A DNA stretch of 44,619 nucleotides from Candidatus Poribacteria bacterium (GTDB lineage: Bacteria; Poribacteria; WGA-4E; JAJDTR01): assembly GCA_022827055.1 (NCBI GenBank), contig JAJDTR010000165.1, forward strand, positions 81,682-126,300, written 5' to 3'. A model generated the notes under the pieces. It was not told the origin of the DNA and made no database searches. It saw only the letters and a program-made list of their open reading frames with translations. Made by a program: the position numbers and the translations under genes. Below are positions 1-8,348 of the stretch, piece by piece (within the stretch, counting starts at the first letter, position 1; each line of letters begins with the position of its first letter).

Positions 1-799
1 GAAAGCCAATGATTTGGAGTGGAAGGTGATAGATGTTCAAACCAACGCCCTGTCCACTGTTAGACAAATGATATGCCGTCAGAGAGTAAGGTTGCTCATC
101 CTCACGTTCTTCCCGTTGTCTAATATCAGCCCTCAGAAGCGTATCAATCAGTAGTGTTCCTCGGTGATAATGGGGTTCCTCCATCTTCTTGCTGTCGGCT
201 TCCTGGGCGAGGCTAATCATTGTTCGATTTATTTCCAAGAAGGACTTAGCAAAATGCAGCATAAGCCTCGGGTTGTCCGAATGCACCGCAAGCAATCGCC
301 CACCAGACTTTGCACAACCAAGCGGAAACGCTTGAATAGCAAGCAGCGCTTCACCTGAAATAGGCAAGCCAGCATCACCATAGGTGTGGAAATTGATAAC
401 ATTCTCACCGGTAAGCAATGGAATGTGTTGGCGAAAAGCGCGTCCCTGTGGAAGACTTTCTTTCTCTCCAAACGCTACATCAACAGCAGGTTTGCCCGTG
501 AAAACACATACTTCATTGTCAAGCAGCGGCGTATCATCGCCGTAATTGCGAAGTACACGCTCCGCATACATCTCCCGTTTTTCTGGCGTCTTATTGTATG
601 CCGGCTGCGTAAAGCCTGAGTTCGGAAAAGCAACCGTCAAAAACGACTTGAGCGGATCTTGGACATATTCACGAGTGATATAGTCCGCGACATCGTCTAG
701 ATCTGCTTCGGTTAGTTCTTCAGGTCTTCGCTTGTTGGCAAAAGTGGTAATCGTCGCAATTCCCACGTCAACAAGCGGGTGCCCCGTGTATTCTAGCAT
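1..799 (-). CDS. cst1: CRISPR large subunit, Cas8b1/Cst1-like, N-terminal 266 residues (runs off left edge)
   Basis: Translating the minus strand from ATG 799-797 gives an uninterrupted frame to the window edge. It starts MLEYTGHPLVDVGIATIT and contains FLTVAFPNSGFTQP, CVFTGKPAVDVAFG, LPQGRAFRQHIPLLTGENV, GCAKSGGRLLAVHSDN and YHLSNSGQG. I recognise this as the N-terminal half of the Cst1/Cas8b1-type large subunit of type I CRISPR effector complexes, which carries target recognition in the Cascade-like complex. The family often has CxxC pairs; here the first site reads CVFT and the second GCAKSG, so a zinc site is not evident in this part. The start is supported by AGGGAGA about 11 nt upstream, and it overlaps the stop of a cas6 remnant (793) by 7 nt, as expected of an operon. 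Exact subtype is uncertain because cas7, cas5 and cas3 lie outside the window. Confidence 0.78.
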   Translation of the reverse strand, partial: MLEYTGHPLVDVGIATITTFANKRRPEELTEADLDDVADYITREYVQDPLKSFLTVAFPNSGFTQPAYNKTPEKREMYAERVLRNYGDDTPLLDNEVCVFTGKPAVDVAFGEKESLPQGRAFRQHIPLLTGENVINFHTYGDAGLPISGEALLAIQAFPLGCAKSGGRLLAVHSDNPRLMLHFAKSFLEINRTMISLAQEADSKKMEEPHYHRGTLLIDTLLRADIRQREEREDEQPYSLTAYHLSNSGQGVGLNIYHLPLQIIGF

Positions 800-948
800 T
801 TCTTGATTGTTCTCCCTTCGTTTGAAGTGTCCTTTCCGTGCAGAATCCTGTAGCGACCCAACCCAAACGTGGCGTTCTTCCCCACATGCAAAAACGCCCC
901 CAACGCAACAAACGGGGTAAACTCGCCCAACGCGCCCGACCAGCGCTT
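793..948 (-). pseudogene. Truncated 3' end of a second cas6
   Basis: The minus frame ending at stop 793 encodes KRWSGALGEFTPFV followed by LGAFLHVGKNATFGLGRY and a tail RILHGKDTSNEGRTIKKC. The core matches the glycine-rich C-terminus of the intact Cas6 at 1747-2685 (ELAEFVPF, then LGAFLHVGKNATFGLGKY). Homology fades upstream of about 950, a stop codon lies in frame further up, and no Cas6 N-terminus exists here. The stop overlaps the cst1 start codon by 7 nt, so this is probably the original cas6-cst1 junction. The break coincides with the promoter of the VapBC pair. Confidence 0.75.
857..902. repeat. 46-bp direct repeat, left copy (cas6 3' end)
   Basis: These 46 bases are identical to 1766-1811 by eye. 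Both copies encode the same stretch of the Cas6 C-terminus in the same frame on the minus strand. Sequence on either side is diverged. Confidence 0.9.
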
Positions 949-951
949 CGG

Positions 952-980
952 TTGCCAAACCGCCTCGACTCTGATATAAT
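952..980 (+). promoter_or_regulatory. Promoter of the VapBC pair
   Basis: -35 TTGCCA at 952-957, 17-bp spacer, -10 TATAAT at 975-980 preceded by TGA (extended -10). The vapB start is 79 bp downstream. The -35 lies at the very edge of the cas6 remnant. Confidence 0.75.
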
Positions 981-1058
981 GGGTACATCGTCGCATAGAA
1001 ATGAACGCGTAAAAACATTTGCTAAAACCTTACCCAATGTCAGAGGAGAGAACCCCCA

Positions 1059-1304
1059 ATGAAAGTAATTGAGTGTATTGCGGAAGTCTTGCCTGACGGC
1101 TGCTTGGCAGTACCCGAAGGCATCCGAAAAGAACTGAAGCCGCACACCCACGTCAAGGTTAAATTGGCAGTGGAAACTCCTTCAAAACTTGACCCACAGA
1201 AGGGATGGCAGATTTTCAAAAACCTTGGAAAAGACGCTGTCCCCGGTAACCTTCCCGATGCTTCGACCAAGCATGACGAATACCTTTACGGCACGCGGAA
1301 ATGA
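1059..1304 (+). CDS. vapB: VapB-type antitoxin, AbrB-like N-terminus
   Basis: An 81-residue protein starting MKVIECIAEVLPDGCLAVPEGIRKEL, which fits a SpoVT/AbrB swapped-hairpin DNA-binding domain (about residues 1-45). A charged C-terminal tail (about 55-81) would bind and inhibit the toxin. It overlaps the downstream toxin gene through ATGA at 1301-1304, the usual antitoxin-toxin coupling. The SD-like AGAGGAGAG lies upstream of the ATG. The toxin-antitoxin complex normally binds its own promoter, here 952-980. Gene orientation is opposite to the cas genes on both sides. AbrB-type antitoxins are not strictly tied to one toxin family; the call rests mainly on the partner. Confidence 0.8.
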   Translation: MKVIECIAEVLPDGCLAVPEGIRKELKPHTHVKVKLAVETPSKLDPQKGWQIFKNLGKDAVPGNLPDASTKHDEYLYGTRK

Positions 1305-1717
1305 GAGAAATCTTCGTAGATACTAGCGCATGGGCGGCTATCGAAGATAACACTGACGCGAATTACCGGGCTGCGCTAGATTTCCAAGATAACCTTATCA
1401 ATACGTGCCACTTGGTGACGAGTAGCGCGGTACTTGACGAATCCTACACTTTGATACTAATGAATATTGGTTATTTGCGCACCGTCTCTTTCAAGCAGAT
1501 TATCGACTTGATGGCGGAGACGGGTGTATTGACAGTGGTTCATGTCTCCGAGTCTATTGAAGAAGAAGCGTGGACTGTGTTTGAAAGGTTTAACGTTGAC
1601 AAAAGATGGTCTTTCACCGACTGCACCTCCAAGGTCATCATGGAGCAACGAGGAATCCATGAAGTTTTTACCTTTGATCGCCATTTCGAACAGATGGGAT
1701 TCACACGAAAACCGTAA
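1301..1717 (+). CDS. vapC: VapC-type PIN-domain ribonuclease toxin
   Basis: A 138-residue single PIN domain. The acidic residues expected for Mg2+ binding are visible: D7 in FVDTSAW, E47 in VLDES, D107 in SFTDC and D126 in TFDRHF, so the nuclease looks intact. PIN toxins of this kind cleave tRNA or rRNA and stop growth when the antitoxin is lost. It is translationally coupled to the antitoxin. Its stop is 30 bp from the 3' end of the intact, converging cas6. The pair occupies the gap between two cas6 3' ends, which is the point of interest here. Confidence 0.85.
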   Translation: MREIFVDTSAWAAIEDNTDANYRAALDFQDNLINTCHLVTSSAVLDESYTLILMNIGYLRTVSFKQIIDLMAETGVLTVVHVSESIEEEAWTVFERFNVDKRWSFTDCTSKVIMEQRGIHEVFTFDRHFEQMGFTRKP

Positions 1718-1746
1718 TTCAGTTTTTCGTTCTTCCACTCCCCGCT

Positions 1747-2685
1747 TCACTCAACCCGATACTTTCCCAACCCAAACGTGGCGTTCTTCCCCACATGCAA
1801 AAACGCCCCCAGCGCCGCGAACGGAACGAACTCCGCCAACTCACCCGCATACCTGACGCGCCCGACCAACCCGCCAAGCTGCATCTTCCGATCCTGCCGA
1901 GACGAGTAGCGTGTCCAATCCTTCCAGCGCAGCGTCGAGTCCGTCGTTTCCACGCTCATCGCCCTTTCGATTAGCCCCCTGAAATCCATCTCCAGCGATT
2001 CCCCGCAGTGGAAATACGCCAACGCCGAAATCCGTCCGATGAGCCGCCGCCAGAACACGTGAAACGGCAGTTTATCCGTCAGCGCTCCTTCGTGCGTGAT
2101 GCGCGTCGGCGTGATCAGTCGCAGCGTCAACACGTCCGTCGGCTGCGATTCCGTTTCACGCCGGATATCGTCGAAACTCCGCGCGTTATCAAGATTGTGC
2201 ACCATCTGCGTGTCGCCGTCGTAGATCGATTCCCCGTCATCCGCCCGCACATGCGTCAACTGGAATCGCCCGCGTCCCTTGCCGATCCCCATCTCTCCCA
2301 ACTCGCGGAAACTCACCAGAAAATAGGGGAGATAGTCAATCGCGCGCCCGATGAGCGTGAGTTGGAACGAGAAGGATTCGCCTTTGCGGTATTCCCCCCG
2401 CGTATCCAACGGGTCAATGACAAACGGTCTCGGCACATCGCCGTAAGTTCGCAACTGTTGCGCCCCCTCAAACGGCGCCGTCTCGAAGATGTAGGGATAG
2501 GGACAGGCGGCTTTGAGCATGCAGTCCCGGCAGTCGATTGGTCCCTGAGTGCACACCATCTTGCGGAACGCATGTCCGAATCCGCCCCGCAGCGTCGATC
2601 CGGCATAAGGCGGCATTGTGATCGTGGACAATGCCGTCAGCGTCAGCCGGTAGCGCGCCAGTCGAAAGTTTTGTAGCTGTGCCAT
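1747..2685 (-). CDS. cas6: CRISPR pre-crRNA processing endoribonuclease Cas6
   Basis: A 312-residue RAMP protein that would cleave the CRISPR repeat in pre-crRNA and feed crRNA to the effector complex. The N-terminus has RLARYRLTLTAL and then YAGSTLRGGFGHAFR. A cysteine cluster follows (CRDCMLKAACPYPY), then GMGKGRGRF-like loops (MGIGKGRGRF), and the C-terminal glycine-rich loop AFLHVGKNATFGLGKY. This is the family with a Cas6 C-terminal domain (PF10040 type). I chose ATG 2685 with AGAGGAT upstream, because the longer frame (TTG at 2790, overlapping the stop of the upstream gene) adds 35 residues unlike Cas6. It lies 101 bp downstream of the sigma-like gene on the same strand. Its 3' end carries the 46-bp repeat also found in the cas6 remnant at 793-948. 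Confidence 0.85.
   Translation of the reverse strand: MAQLQNFRLARYRLTLTALSTITMPPYAGSTLRGGFGHAFRKMVCTQGPIDCRDCMLKAACPYPYIFETAPFEGAQQLRTYGDVPRPFVIDPLDTRGEYRKGESFSFQLTLIGRAIDYLPYFLVSFRELGEMGIGKGRGRFQLTHVRADDGESIYDGDTQMVHNLDNARSFDDIRRETESQPTDVLTLRLITPTRITHEGALTDKLPFHVFWRRLIGRISALAYFHCGESLEMDFRGLIERAMSVETTDSTLRWKDWTRYSSRQDRKMQLGGLVGRVRYAGELAEFVPFAALGAFLHVGKNATFGLGKYRVE
1766..1811. repeat. 46-bp direct repeat, right copy (cas6 3' end)
   Basis: Identical to 857-902, offset 909 bp, same orientation and same reading frame of Cas6. Recombination between the copies would remove 909 bp containing the vapBC promoter and both genes. Confidence 0.9.
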
Positions 2686-2786
2686 TCTTTTATCCTCTAT
2701 CCAGTCCGCTCTTGATCGCGTCATGTGAAAATGATTGGCTGCAAATGCAGAGCCGATTAAAAACTCATCATTTTTCAGTCCCCTTT

Positions 2787-3419
2787 TCAACGGGGCATTA
2801 GTTTGTGAAGCCTAGATTTGAGAGGTCGATTGGACCGAAGGTTCTGGAGCGCTTGGCGCACAGTCTCGCGGGATATATCTCTTTTTCGCGCAATTGCCGC
2901 GTTATTCAAATTGCCGTTTTTGCGCCAAATACCCTCATCATTACAAATCATGGAAAGTATTGCAAAATCTGCGGTGTTGCAATATGGCGCCAACTCTGAT
3001 AAAATAGATTCGTTGCGGCAAGGAAATGGATCGGTTACTGCAATTTCACCGTCGTCGTCGCCATTGTTACAAGCTATACATTCCACAGGTTTTCGTTGGA
3101 AATACCTCTTGATACGCTTAGATTCTTTCCAGTGTTGGCTCATTTTAGAATTTACTGCTAAATCTATGAATTTCGTTGCATAGGTAGAAAATCGGCAGTT
3201 TTGCTTTAAATCGAAGGTCTTCGCTGCCTTCCACAGTGCTTCTATTGCTTCAGACTCCAATTCGGCTCTTAGATGCTCGCAATCCTTTACGATTAGTTTG
3301 TTTACGCGACTTATCGCCAGTGGTTTGAACTGTTGGAAAATCCTGTCAAATGCTTTTTTATTGTCGTTTTGATATTCTCGAAATAGCGCCATTTCAGCCT
3401 CTTTTGATATGCTAATCAC
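2787..3419 (-). CDS. Sigma-70-like regulatory protein
   Basis: A 210-residue protein. Residues about 15-95 resemble sigma-70 region 2: an FDRIFQQFKPLA helix, then ALWKAAKTFDLKQNCRFSTYATKFI, which matches the conserved F-D...FSTYA pattern of core-binding and -10 recognition helices. The C-terminus has a helix-turn-helix like region 4 (NAAIARKRDISRETVRQAL). The middle (about 110-150) is variable. The start is GTG 3419 with a very good AGGAGGG five bases upstream. It ends at 2787 and cas6 follows on the same strand, so the two are probably co-transcribed. It could be an alternative sigma factor or a degenerate sigma-like regulator; I cannot tell which promoters it would read. Confidence 0.65.
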   Translation of the reverse strand: MISISKEAEMALFREYQNDNKKAFDRIFQQFKPLAISRVNKLIVKDCEHLRAELESEAIEALWKAAKTFDLKQNCRFSTYATKFIDLAVNSKMSQHWKESKRIKRYFQRKPVECIACNNGDDDGEIAVTDPFPCRNESILSELAPYCNTADFAILSMICNDEGIWRKNGNLNNAAIARKRDISRETVRQALQNLRSNRPLKSRLHKLMPR

Positions 3420-4005
3420 TTTTCCCTCCTATGATGAGTTTATAATCTAACCAAGCCCTCATGCTTATTATTAGGATTGGCAGGAACAGAATGTCAACTT
3501 AAATTGGGGAAAAATTTGAAAGAGAAACACCCGTCCTGCAATAGTAATTCCTCGGCAATCATCAAATCGCCGATTTCCCCTCTTACCCTCACTCATCGCT
3601 GGTCTTATGGCTCCAGCTTTTTTACTAACCACCGATCACTAGACACTCTCTTTACATTATACCTCCCTAACCCGTCAGAACATGTCGGATATCCGAACTA
3701 TTTTCAAAATTTCTTGACCCGTTCCGATTCAAACAGATGTCACCAAAAACCTTTTGGAAAAACCGCCCTCTCCCATGGAAATGGCACCAATTTGAGGCTG
3801 AAAACCGCCTTGAACCGTTTCTATCGTTTCATAACAAAATTTCATAACTATGCTTTCTTGCGTCACATCCCAAACTCGCCCGAAATCCAGTCATAGCAAG
3901 CGTTCTATCCCCTTTTTTGACTCCATCTAAAACCTCCGTTTGTTATGAAAATTATGAAAATTCCAAGCACAGCCAAACGACGTTCCCCAATCCGCATTTG
4001 AGGCT
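3420..4005. other. Gene-free stretch, 586 bp
   Basis: AT-rich sequence between the sigma-like gene and the WYL regulator. A 139-codon plus-strand frame at 3477-3896 has no recognisable protein features. It probably holds the promoter of the sigma-cas6 genes, but I could not pick a convincing one. No CRISPR repeats are present. Confidence 0.5.
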
Positions 4006-5010
4006 TCAAACATGTGCTCCGGGAGCCTCATATTTCCTTGCCATTTTCCTGATTTCCTCCGCAACCTCCTCCCGAAAATCCGTCGGCGACAGTACCTCTG
4101 CGCAGCTTCCCCAATGCAACACTTGCCGCATCAACCCCTCCCGCCCCTCGGTGTCAAAGTGCATCTCAATCCCGTCGTCCGCCAAGTCCACCCGTTTCTG
4201 CAAGCCACTCCACCTCTGGGTGCGCACCCAGCGCGAGGCTGGCGGCCCCACCCGAATGACCGCCTCCACCGACTGATCTTTGATACCGCCGAACCCCCGC
4301 GCGGCGTATTCGTTGAGGCTGAAATCCGCACGCCGTTCAAACGTTTCGTCGAGCACGGTCAGCGTCCGCATCCGATCGTCAAACACAAATTCCCGGAAAT
4401 CTTCCCGAGTGTGGCAATAGCCGATGAGTCGGAGCGCGTTGTCCGAATAAGCGATACCGTATGGGTTAACCTTGCGTTGGAGCGATTCGCCGCTGCTTGC
4501 TGCGTAGTATGTCAATTCGACGCGGCGCCGGTCGGTACACGCTTCTTGGGCTTGAGCAATCTTGGACGCCACCGCCTGAAAATCCTTCATCGGTTGCAGC
4601 CGAAGCGCGAGCACTTCGCGCATCCGATTGAAATAATCCCGGTTTTCAGCCGGCAGCGTATCCTTAATTTTCCCGATGGCACTGGCGAGCGCGTCGTAAT
4701 ATGGGGTGCCTTCAAGAAAGCTGGTCACATCTTGTGCCAGAGTCAACGCCATCCGTTCAAGCAGCGGCAGATCGAGTGCTGGAAATAGGTAATCCTCCTT
4801 GAATCGGTAGCGTTTCTGCTGCCCATCTTTTTCCTTAAGAATTGAAGGAAAATACCGCATAAGGACGCGGATATCCCGCTCAATCGTTCGCTCGCTGACA
4901 CCGGTTTCCTGAATCAACTCCCGCTTTGCAACACCGTACCGCCTGCCAATTTTATTCAGAATCAACCAGTGCCGCTCAATTTGTTTTTCATCTGCTCTCC
5001 GTTGAGGCAT
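4006..5010 (-). CDS. WYL-domain transcriptional regulator with DeoR-type HTH
   Basis: A 334-residue protein. Residues about 10-60 form a winged helix-turn-helix (ELIQETGVSERTIERDIRVL). The middle (about 150-240) is a WYL-type ligand-binding domain, with RRRVELTYYAASSGE, VNPYGIAYSDNALRLIGYC and the REFVFDDRM strand. The C-terminal WCX-like region includes RWVRTQRWSG and a final helix EEVAEEIRKMARKYE. WYL regulators occur beside CRISPR-cas and other defence genes and can repress or activate them through nucleic-acid ligands. Here it lies upstream of sigma-like, cas6 and cst1 on the same strand, separated by 586 bp. The start ATG 5010 has AAAGGAG upstream. Confidence 0.85.
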   Translation of the reverse strand: MPQRRADEKQIERHWLILNKIGRRYGVAKRELIQETGVSERTIERDIRVLMRYFPSILKEKDGQQKRYRFKEDYLFPALDLPLLERMALTLAQDVTSFLEGTPYYDALASAIGKIKDTLPAENRDYFNRMREVLALRLQPMKDFQAVASKIAQAQEACTDRRRVELTYYAASSGESLQRKVNPYGIAYSDNALRLIGYCHTREDFREFVFDDRMRTLTVLDETFERRADFSLNEYAARGFGGIKDQSVEAVIRVGPPASRWVRTQRWSGLQKRVDLADDGIEMHFDTEGREGLMRQVLHWGSCAEVLSPTDFREEVAEEIRKMARKYEAPGAHV

Positions 5011-5127
5011 CTACAATACTCCTTTTTAATCGTTAGGTTAACAAGGATGGTTGACGCCCATTCTATGAGCGGTAAATCGCCCTGTCAAGCGAAACGACGC
5101 ATCGCAATTCCTGCTTCCACCCTTCCT

Positions 5128-5152
5128 ACTAGCCACTGACCACTGGCAACTG
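5128..5152. repeat. Short dispersed motif F (CCACTGACCACT family)
   Basis: A 25-bp stretch built from CTAGCCACTGACCACTGG. The reverse complement recurs right after the stop of the LRR gene at 40420 (40421-40447) and, shorter, at 43918-43931. A degraded version is near 3627. Otherwise 5011-5203 shows nothing. Confidence 0.5.
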
Positions 5153-5203
5153 TTTTTCACCCTTCCAGCCTTCCATTCTTTCATGCGATTCCCCAGAACG
5201 TCA

Positions 5204-5232
5204 TTGACAGGATTACCGACCTATGCTAGACT
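5204..5232 (+). promoter_or_regulatory. Promoter of the first TonB-dependent receptor
   Basis: -35 TTGACA at 5204-5209, 17-bp spacer, -10 TAGACT at 5227-5232 preceded by TGC. The predicted 5' UTR is about 95 nt. The CCTATGCTAGA block is shared with the promoter at 8600-8628. Confidence 0.7.
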
Positions 5233-5333
5233 CTTCTTATTATTCAATAGTGCCTCCCGCCCGCTAGTTCGTGGCTGAGTCCAGTCAAGACAACTTCCAA
5301 CAAGGTGATTTCCCCATATAAGGAGAGAATGTA

Positions 5334-8207
5334 ATGGAACAGTCGTATATTCGGAGTGGTTGGATACCGGCTCTAGTCGCCCTTATTTTCTTGGCTCCGG
5401 CGATGGCGCAAGCCGGGACATTGAACGTAACCGTGTCAGACGCCCAAACCGGCGCCAAATTGGACAACATCACAATCACCGTCGTCCCTCAAATCGGCGA
5501 TTCGAGAGAGGGCGAGACCGATGCGATGGGGTCCGTTCAATTTGAGGCATTGCCCGCCGGTATCTATGCGGTTAGCGCTTCTTCGCTGAGTTACGCCGAC
5601 AAAGTTGTGTCGAACGTTGAACTTCAGGGTGACGAAACCAGATCCGTGGAGATAGCGCTTTTTTCACGAGTGATTCAACTCGACCAAGTGTCCGTTACCA
5701 CGTCGCGCCGCCAAGAGAAAGTGCTTGAGGCGCCCGCGTCCGTCTCCGTCCTAGATGAGTCGCAGATTCGGTCGCGCGCTGCTCTCACACCGATGGAGCA
5801 CTTCAAGTCACTGGCGGCGGTGGACACTTTCAACACCGGAATATCACAGGGGAACGTCACTGTACGAGGATTCAGCAACGTTCTTTCCAGTTCGCTGCTC
5901 TCGCTTGTGGACAATCGCATTGCCAGCGTTCCCTCGTTGCGCGTAAATGCTTATACACTCGTTTCCACGCCGGACAACGACATTGATCAGATTGAAGTCG
6001 TCTCCGGTCCCGGCTCCGCGCTCTACGGCCCCAACAGCGCAAACGGTGTGATTCATATCCTGACCAAGTCACCCTTCGGTTCCGAAGGCACGCAAGTTGG
6101 CCTCGCCACCGGGGAACGCGGTGTGTTCGTTGGATCGTGCCGCCACGCCGGAAGCATCAACAACAAGCTTGGGTACAAAATTACTGGCGAGTATACCCAG
6201 GGCGAAGATTGGCACTACACGGATCCGGTAGAGCAGCTATTGCGCCTTCAGAGAATTGATGCGGGGGTTCCCGAGGACGACGTTCGGATCGGCGCGCGGA
6301 ATTTCGACATTGAAAAACAGAGTTTGGAAGCCCGCGTCGACTACCGGGTTAACGATGATTTGACCGCCATATTTAACGGCGGATACACGCAAGCGACCGG
6401 CATTGAACTCACGGGTATAGGTGCAGCACAATCAGCCGGGTGGACGTATAGGTACCTGCAGGCGCGGGCGCTATACAAAGACGTGTTCGCTCAGGCATTT
6501 CTAAACAAGAGCAATGCCGGCGATACCTTCCTTTTGCGAGAAGGATCCCTGCTGTTAGACAGATCTACATTGCTCGTCGGACAGTTGCAGCACGGCGTCT
6601 CGTTGGGATCTCGCGAACGCCTGACCTACGGCGTCGACATGCTGCTGACCCGCCCGAACACTGACGGAACCATTAACGGCGCCAACGAAGAGGATGACAA
6701 CATAAACGAAATTGGCGTCTATCTGCAGTCCGAAACCGTGCTGACCGAAAAACTCAAGCTGGTCGCGGCGACGCGGTTTGATAAGCATAATCGACTTGAA
6801 GGCACGGTGTTCTCGCCGCGCGCCGCGCTGGTCTTCCAACCGCTTTCGGACCACAACGTGCGCGCGACCTATAATCGCGCCTTCACCACCCCAACCACAA
6901 ACAACCTCTTTGTTGACGTCCGAGCGGCGGAAGATGCGTTCGGGCTGGGCGCATTGTTTAACCCGACTCTCGGTTTCAGTCCGAGCACCGATATTCGCGC
7001 ACAGGGCGTACCTCAAGAGGGTTTCCATTTCAGCCGAAGCGCAAACGGACGCCCGCGATTCCGCTCTCCGTTTGCCCCACTCGCCAGAATGGCGCCCAAC
7101 GACTACATAGATCTCGACAACCCGCAGTTCACAAATGTGATGTGGAGCGTCGCACGGGGTGCGGTCATGAACGGATTCCTTTCCGAGATTCAAAAGGGAT
7201 TGGGCGCATTGGGGGTGCCGGATGCCCAGATTCAAACGCAGGTGGGTTTGTTGTCCCAGGTGCTAGATGCCGCCGTTCCGCAGCAGGTTTCGGATGTCAA
7301 GAATGTGATGCGTACAATCGATTTGGAAACGTTAGAGTTTGCCGAGGTTGACGATGTCTTTGATGTCGATCGGCTGGAACCGACAATTACGCAGACGTTC
7401 GAGATTGGCTACAAGGGAACGCTGTTAAACAGACTGTTAGTCGGTGTTGACGCCTATCACACCAAGATTAGGAATTTTGTGGGGTCGATAGCCGCAGAAA
7501 CGCCGAATGTGTTCCTCGATCCGGGGACCTTGAGCGCTTCCCTAGGAAAAGAGTTTGCGGCGAAGTTGAGCGATCCAAAGAACGCCGTGGCGAACGCCGC
7601 GCTGATTGCCGCGCTGGATACCAACCCGTTGGCTGGCGGCAACGGAAACGGCTCCGCCGTTGATGAGTTGACAACGCTGTTCACACAGGGTGCGGCTGCC
7701 ATACCGTTCGGCACCGTGAGTCCGATGGAATCGGAGTATCCAACTGCCGTGACGACAACCTATCGCAACTTCGGGGAACTCTCGGTGAATGGGTTGGATT
7801 TCAAATTCGCCTACTTCCTCAACGAAAATTGGAACCTCGGCGGTTCCTACTCTCTCGTCAGCGAAGATCTATTCGAGAAGGTGGACGGATTGCGCGACAT
7901 CGCGCTGAACGCGCCCCGGAACAAATTCGGCGTGAGCGTCGAGTACCTAAATTCCAATCTGAACAATCTGACGACACAATTACGGCTTCGCTTTGTGGAC
8001 GCTTTCCCGGTTGATTCCGGCGTTTATCACGGCACGGTCGAGCGCTACACGACGATTGACCTGAACACCGGATACAGCCTTCCATTTTCACCCAACACCC
8101 GCGTATCGCTCGCGGTACAGAACCTCCTGAACAACAAGCACCAGGAATTCGTCGGAGTGCCGGAAATCGGCAGATTGTCACTCTTCCGAATCACCCAAAG
8201 CCTCTAA
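5334..8207 (+). CDS. TonB-dependent outer-membrane receptor, first paralogue
   Basis: A 957-residue outer-membrane receptor that would import a substrate with energy from TonB-ExbBD. It has a signal peptide (residues 1-27, cleavage after AMAQA) and a carboxypeptidase-regulatory-like beta-sandwich domain (about 28-110). A linker LDQVSVTTSRRQEK leads into the plug domain (about 118-245, with NVTVRGFSNV and GPGSALYGPNSANGVIHI), then a long beta-barrel ending LLNNKHQEFVGVPEIGRL. The start has AAGGAGAG upstream. It closely resembles the second receptor at 9204-12065 along its whole length. Oddly the last residues are RITQSL, so the terminal aromatic residue typical of outer-membrane barrels is missing, while the paralogue ends in F. 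Substrate unknown; no TonB or ExbBD gene is in the window. Confidence 0.9.
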   Translation: MEQSYIRSGWIPALVALIFLAPAMAQAGTLNVTVSDAQTGAKLDNITITVVPQIGDSREGETDAMGSVQFEALPAGIYAVSASSLSYADKVVSNVELQGDETRSVEIALFSRVIQLDQVSVTTSRRQEKVLEAPASVSVLDESQIRSRAALTPMEHFKSLAAVDTFNTGISQGNVTVRGFSNVLSSSLLSLVDNRIASVPSLRVNAYTLVSTPDNDIDQIEVVSGPGSALYGPNSANGVIHILTKSPFGSEGTQVGLATGERGVFVGSCRHAGSINNKLGYKITGEYTQGEDWHYTDPVEQLLRLQRIDAGVPEDDVRIGARNFDIEKQSLEARVDYRVNDDLTAIFNGGYTQATGIELTGIGAAQSAGWTYRYLQARALYKDVFAQAFLNKSNAGDTFLLREGSLLLDRSTLLVGQLQHGVSLGSRERLTYGVDMLLTRPNTDGTINGANEEDDNINEIGVYLQSETVLTEKLKLVAATRFDKHNRLEGTVFSPRAALVFQPLSDHNVRATYNRAFTTPTTNNLFVDVRAAEDAFGLGALFNPTLGFSPSTDIRAQGVPQEGFHFSRSANGRPRFRSPFAPLARMAPNDYIDLDNPQFTNVMWSVARGAVMNGFLSEIQKGLGALGVPDAQIQTQVGLLSQVLDAAVPQQVSDVKNVMRTIDLETLEFAEVDDVFDVDRLEPTITQTFEIGYKGTLLNRLLVGVDAYHTKIRNFVGSIAAETPNVFLDPGTLSASLGKEFAAKLSDPKNAVANAALIAALDTNPLAGGNGNGSAVDELTTLFTQGAAAIPFGTVSPMESEYPTAVTTTYRNFGELSVNGLDFKFAYFLNENWNLGGSYSLVSEDLFEKVDGLRDIALNAPRNKFGVSVEYLNSNLNNLTTQLRLRFVDAFPVDSGVYHGTVERYTTIDLNTGYSLPFSPNTRVSLAVQNLLNNKHQEFVGVPEIGRLSLFRITQSL

Positions 8208-8218
8208 TCTTCAACAAC

Positions 8219-8249
8219 GAAACCGAGTTTTTCCCCAAAACTCGGTTTC
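8219..8249 (+). terminator. Hairpin after the first receptor (GAAACCGAGTTTT family)
   Basis: A perfect 13-bp stem, GAAACCGAGTTTT against AAAACTCGGTTTC, with loop TCCCC. It starts 11 bp after the receptor stop. Related hairpins lie at 8493-8514 and 12145-12180. Confidence 0.6.
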
Positions 8250-8348
8250 TCTATCTTGTGACCGCAGAGGACGGCCCCCTTGCAGTCCTATGATTCGTCG
8301 ATGCTCTGGAGATTGGGCGTTTCCCCACGTGGCACCGCAGCCCGTACC

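Noticed and set aside
2686..2790. 35-residue N-terminal extension of Cas6
   Set aside because: The added residues do not look like Cas6, and ATG 2685 has a ribosome site. The overlap with the sigma stop is still noted.
3477..3896. 139-codon plus-strand frame
   Set aside because: Composition is irregular, no ribosome site or domain is visible, and it lies in a region that reads as intergenic.
3420..4005. CRISPR array or leader beside the cas genes
   Set aside because: I found no regularly spaced repeat of 25-40 bp. The stretch has only AT-rich unique sequence.
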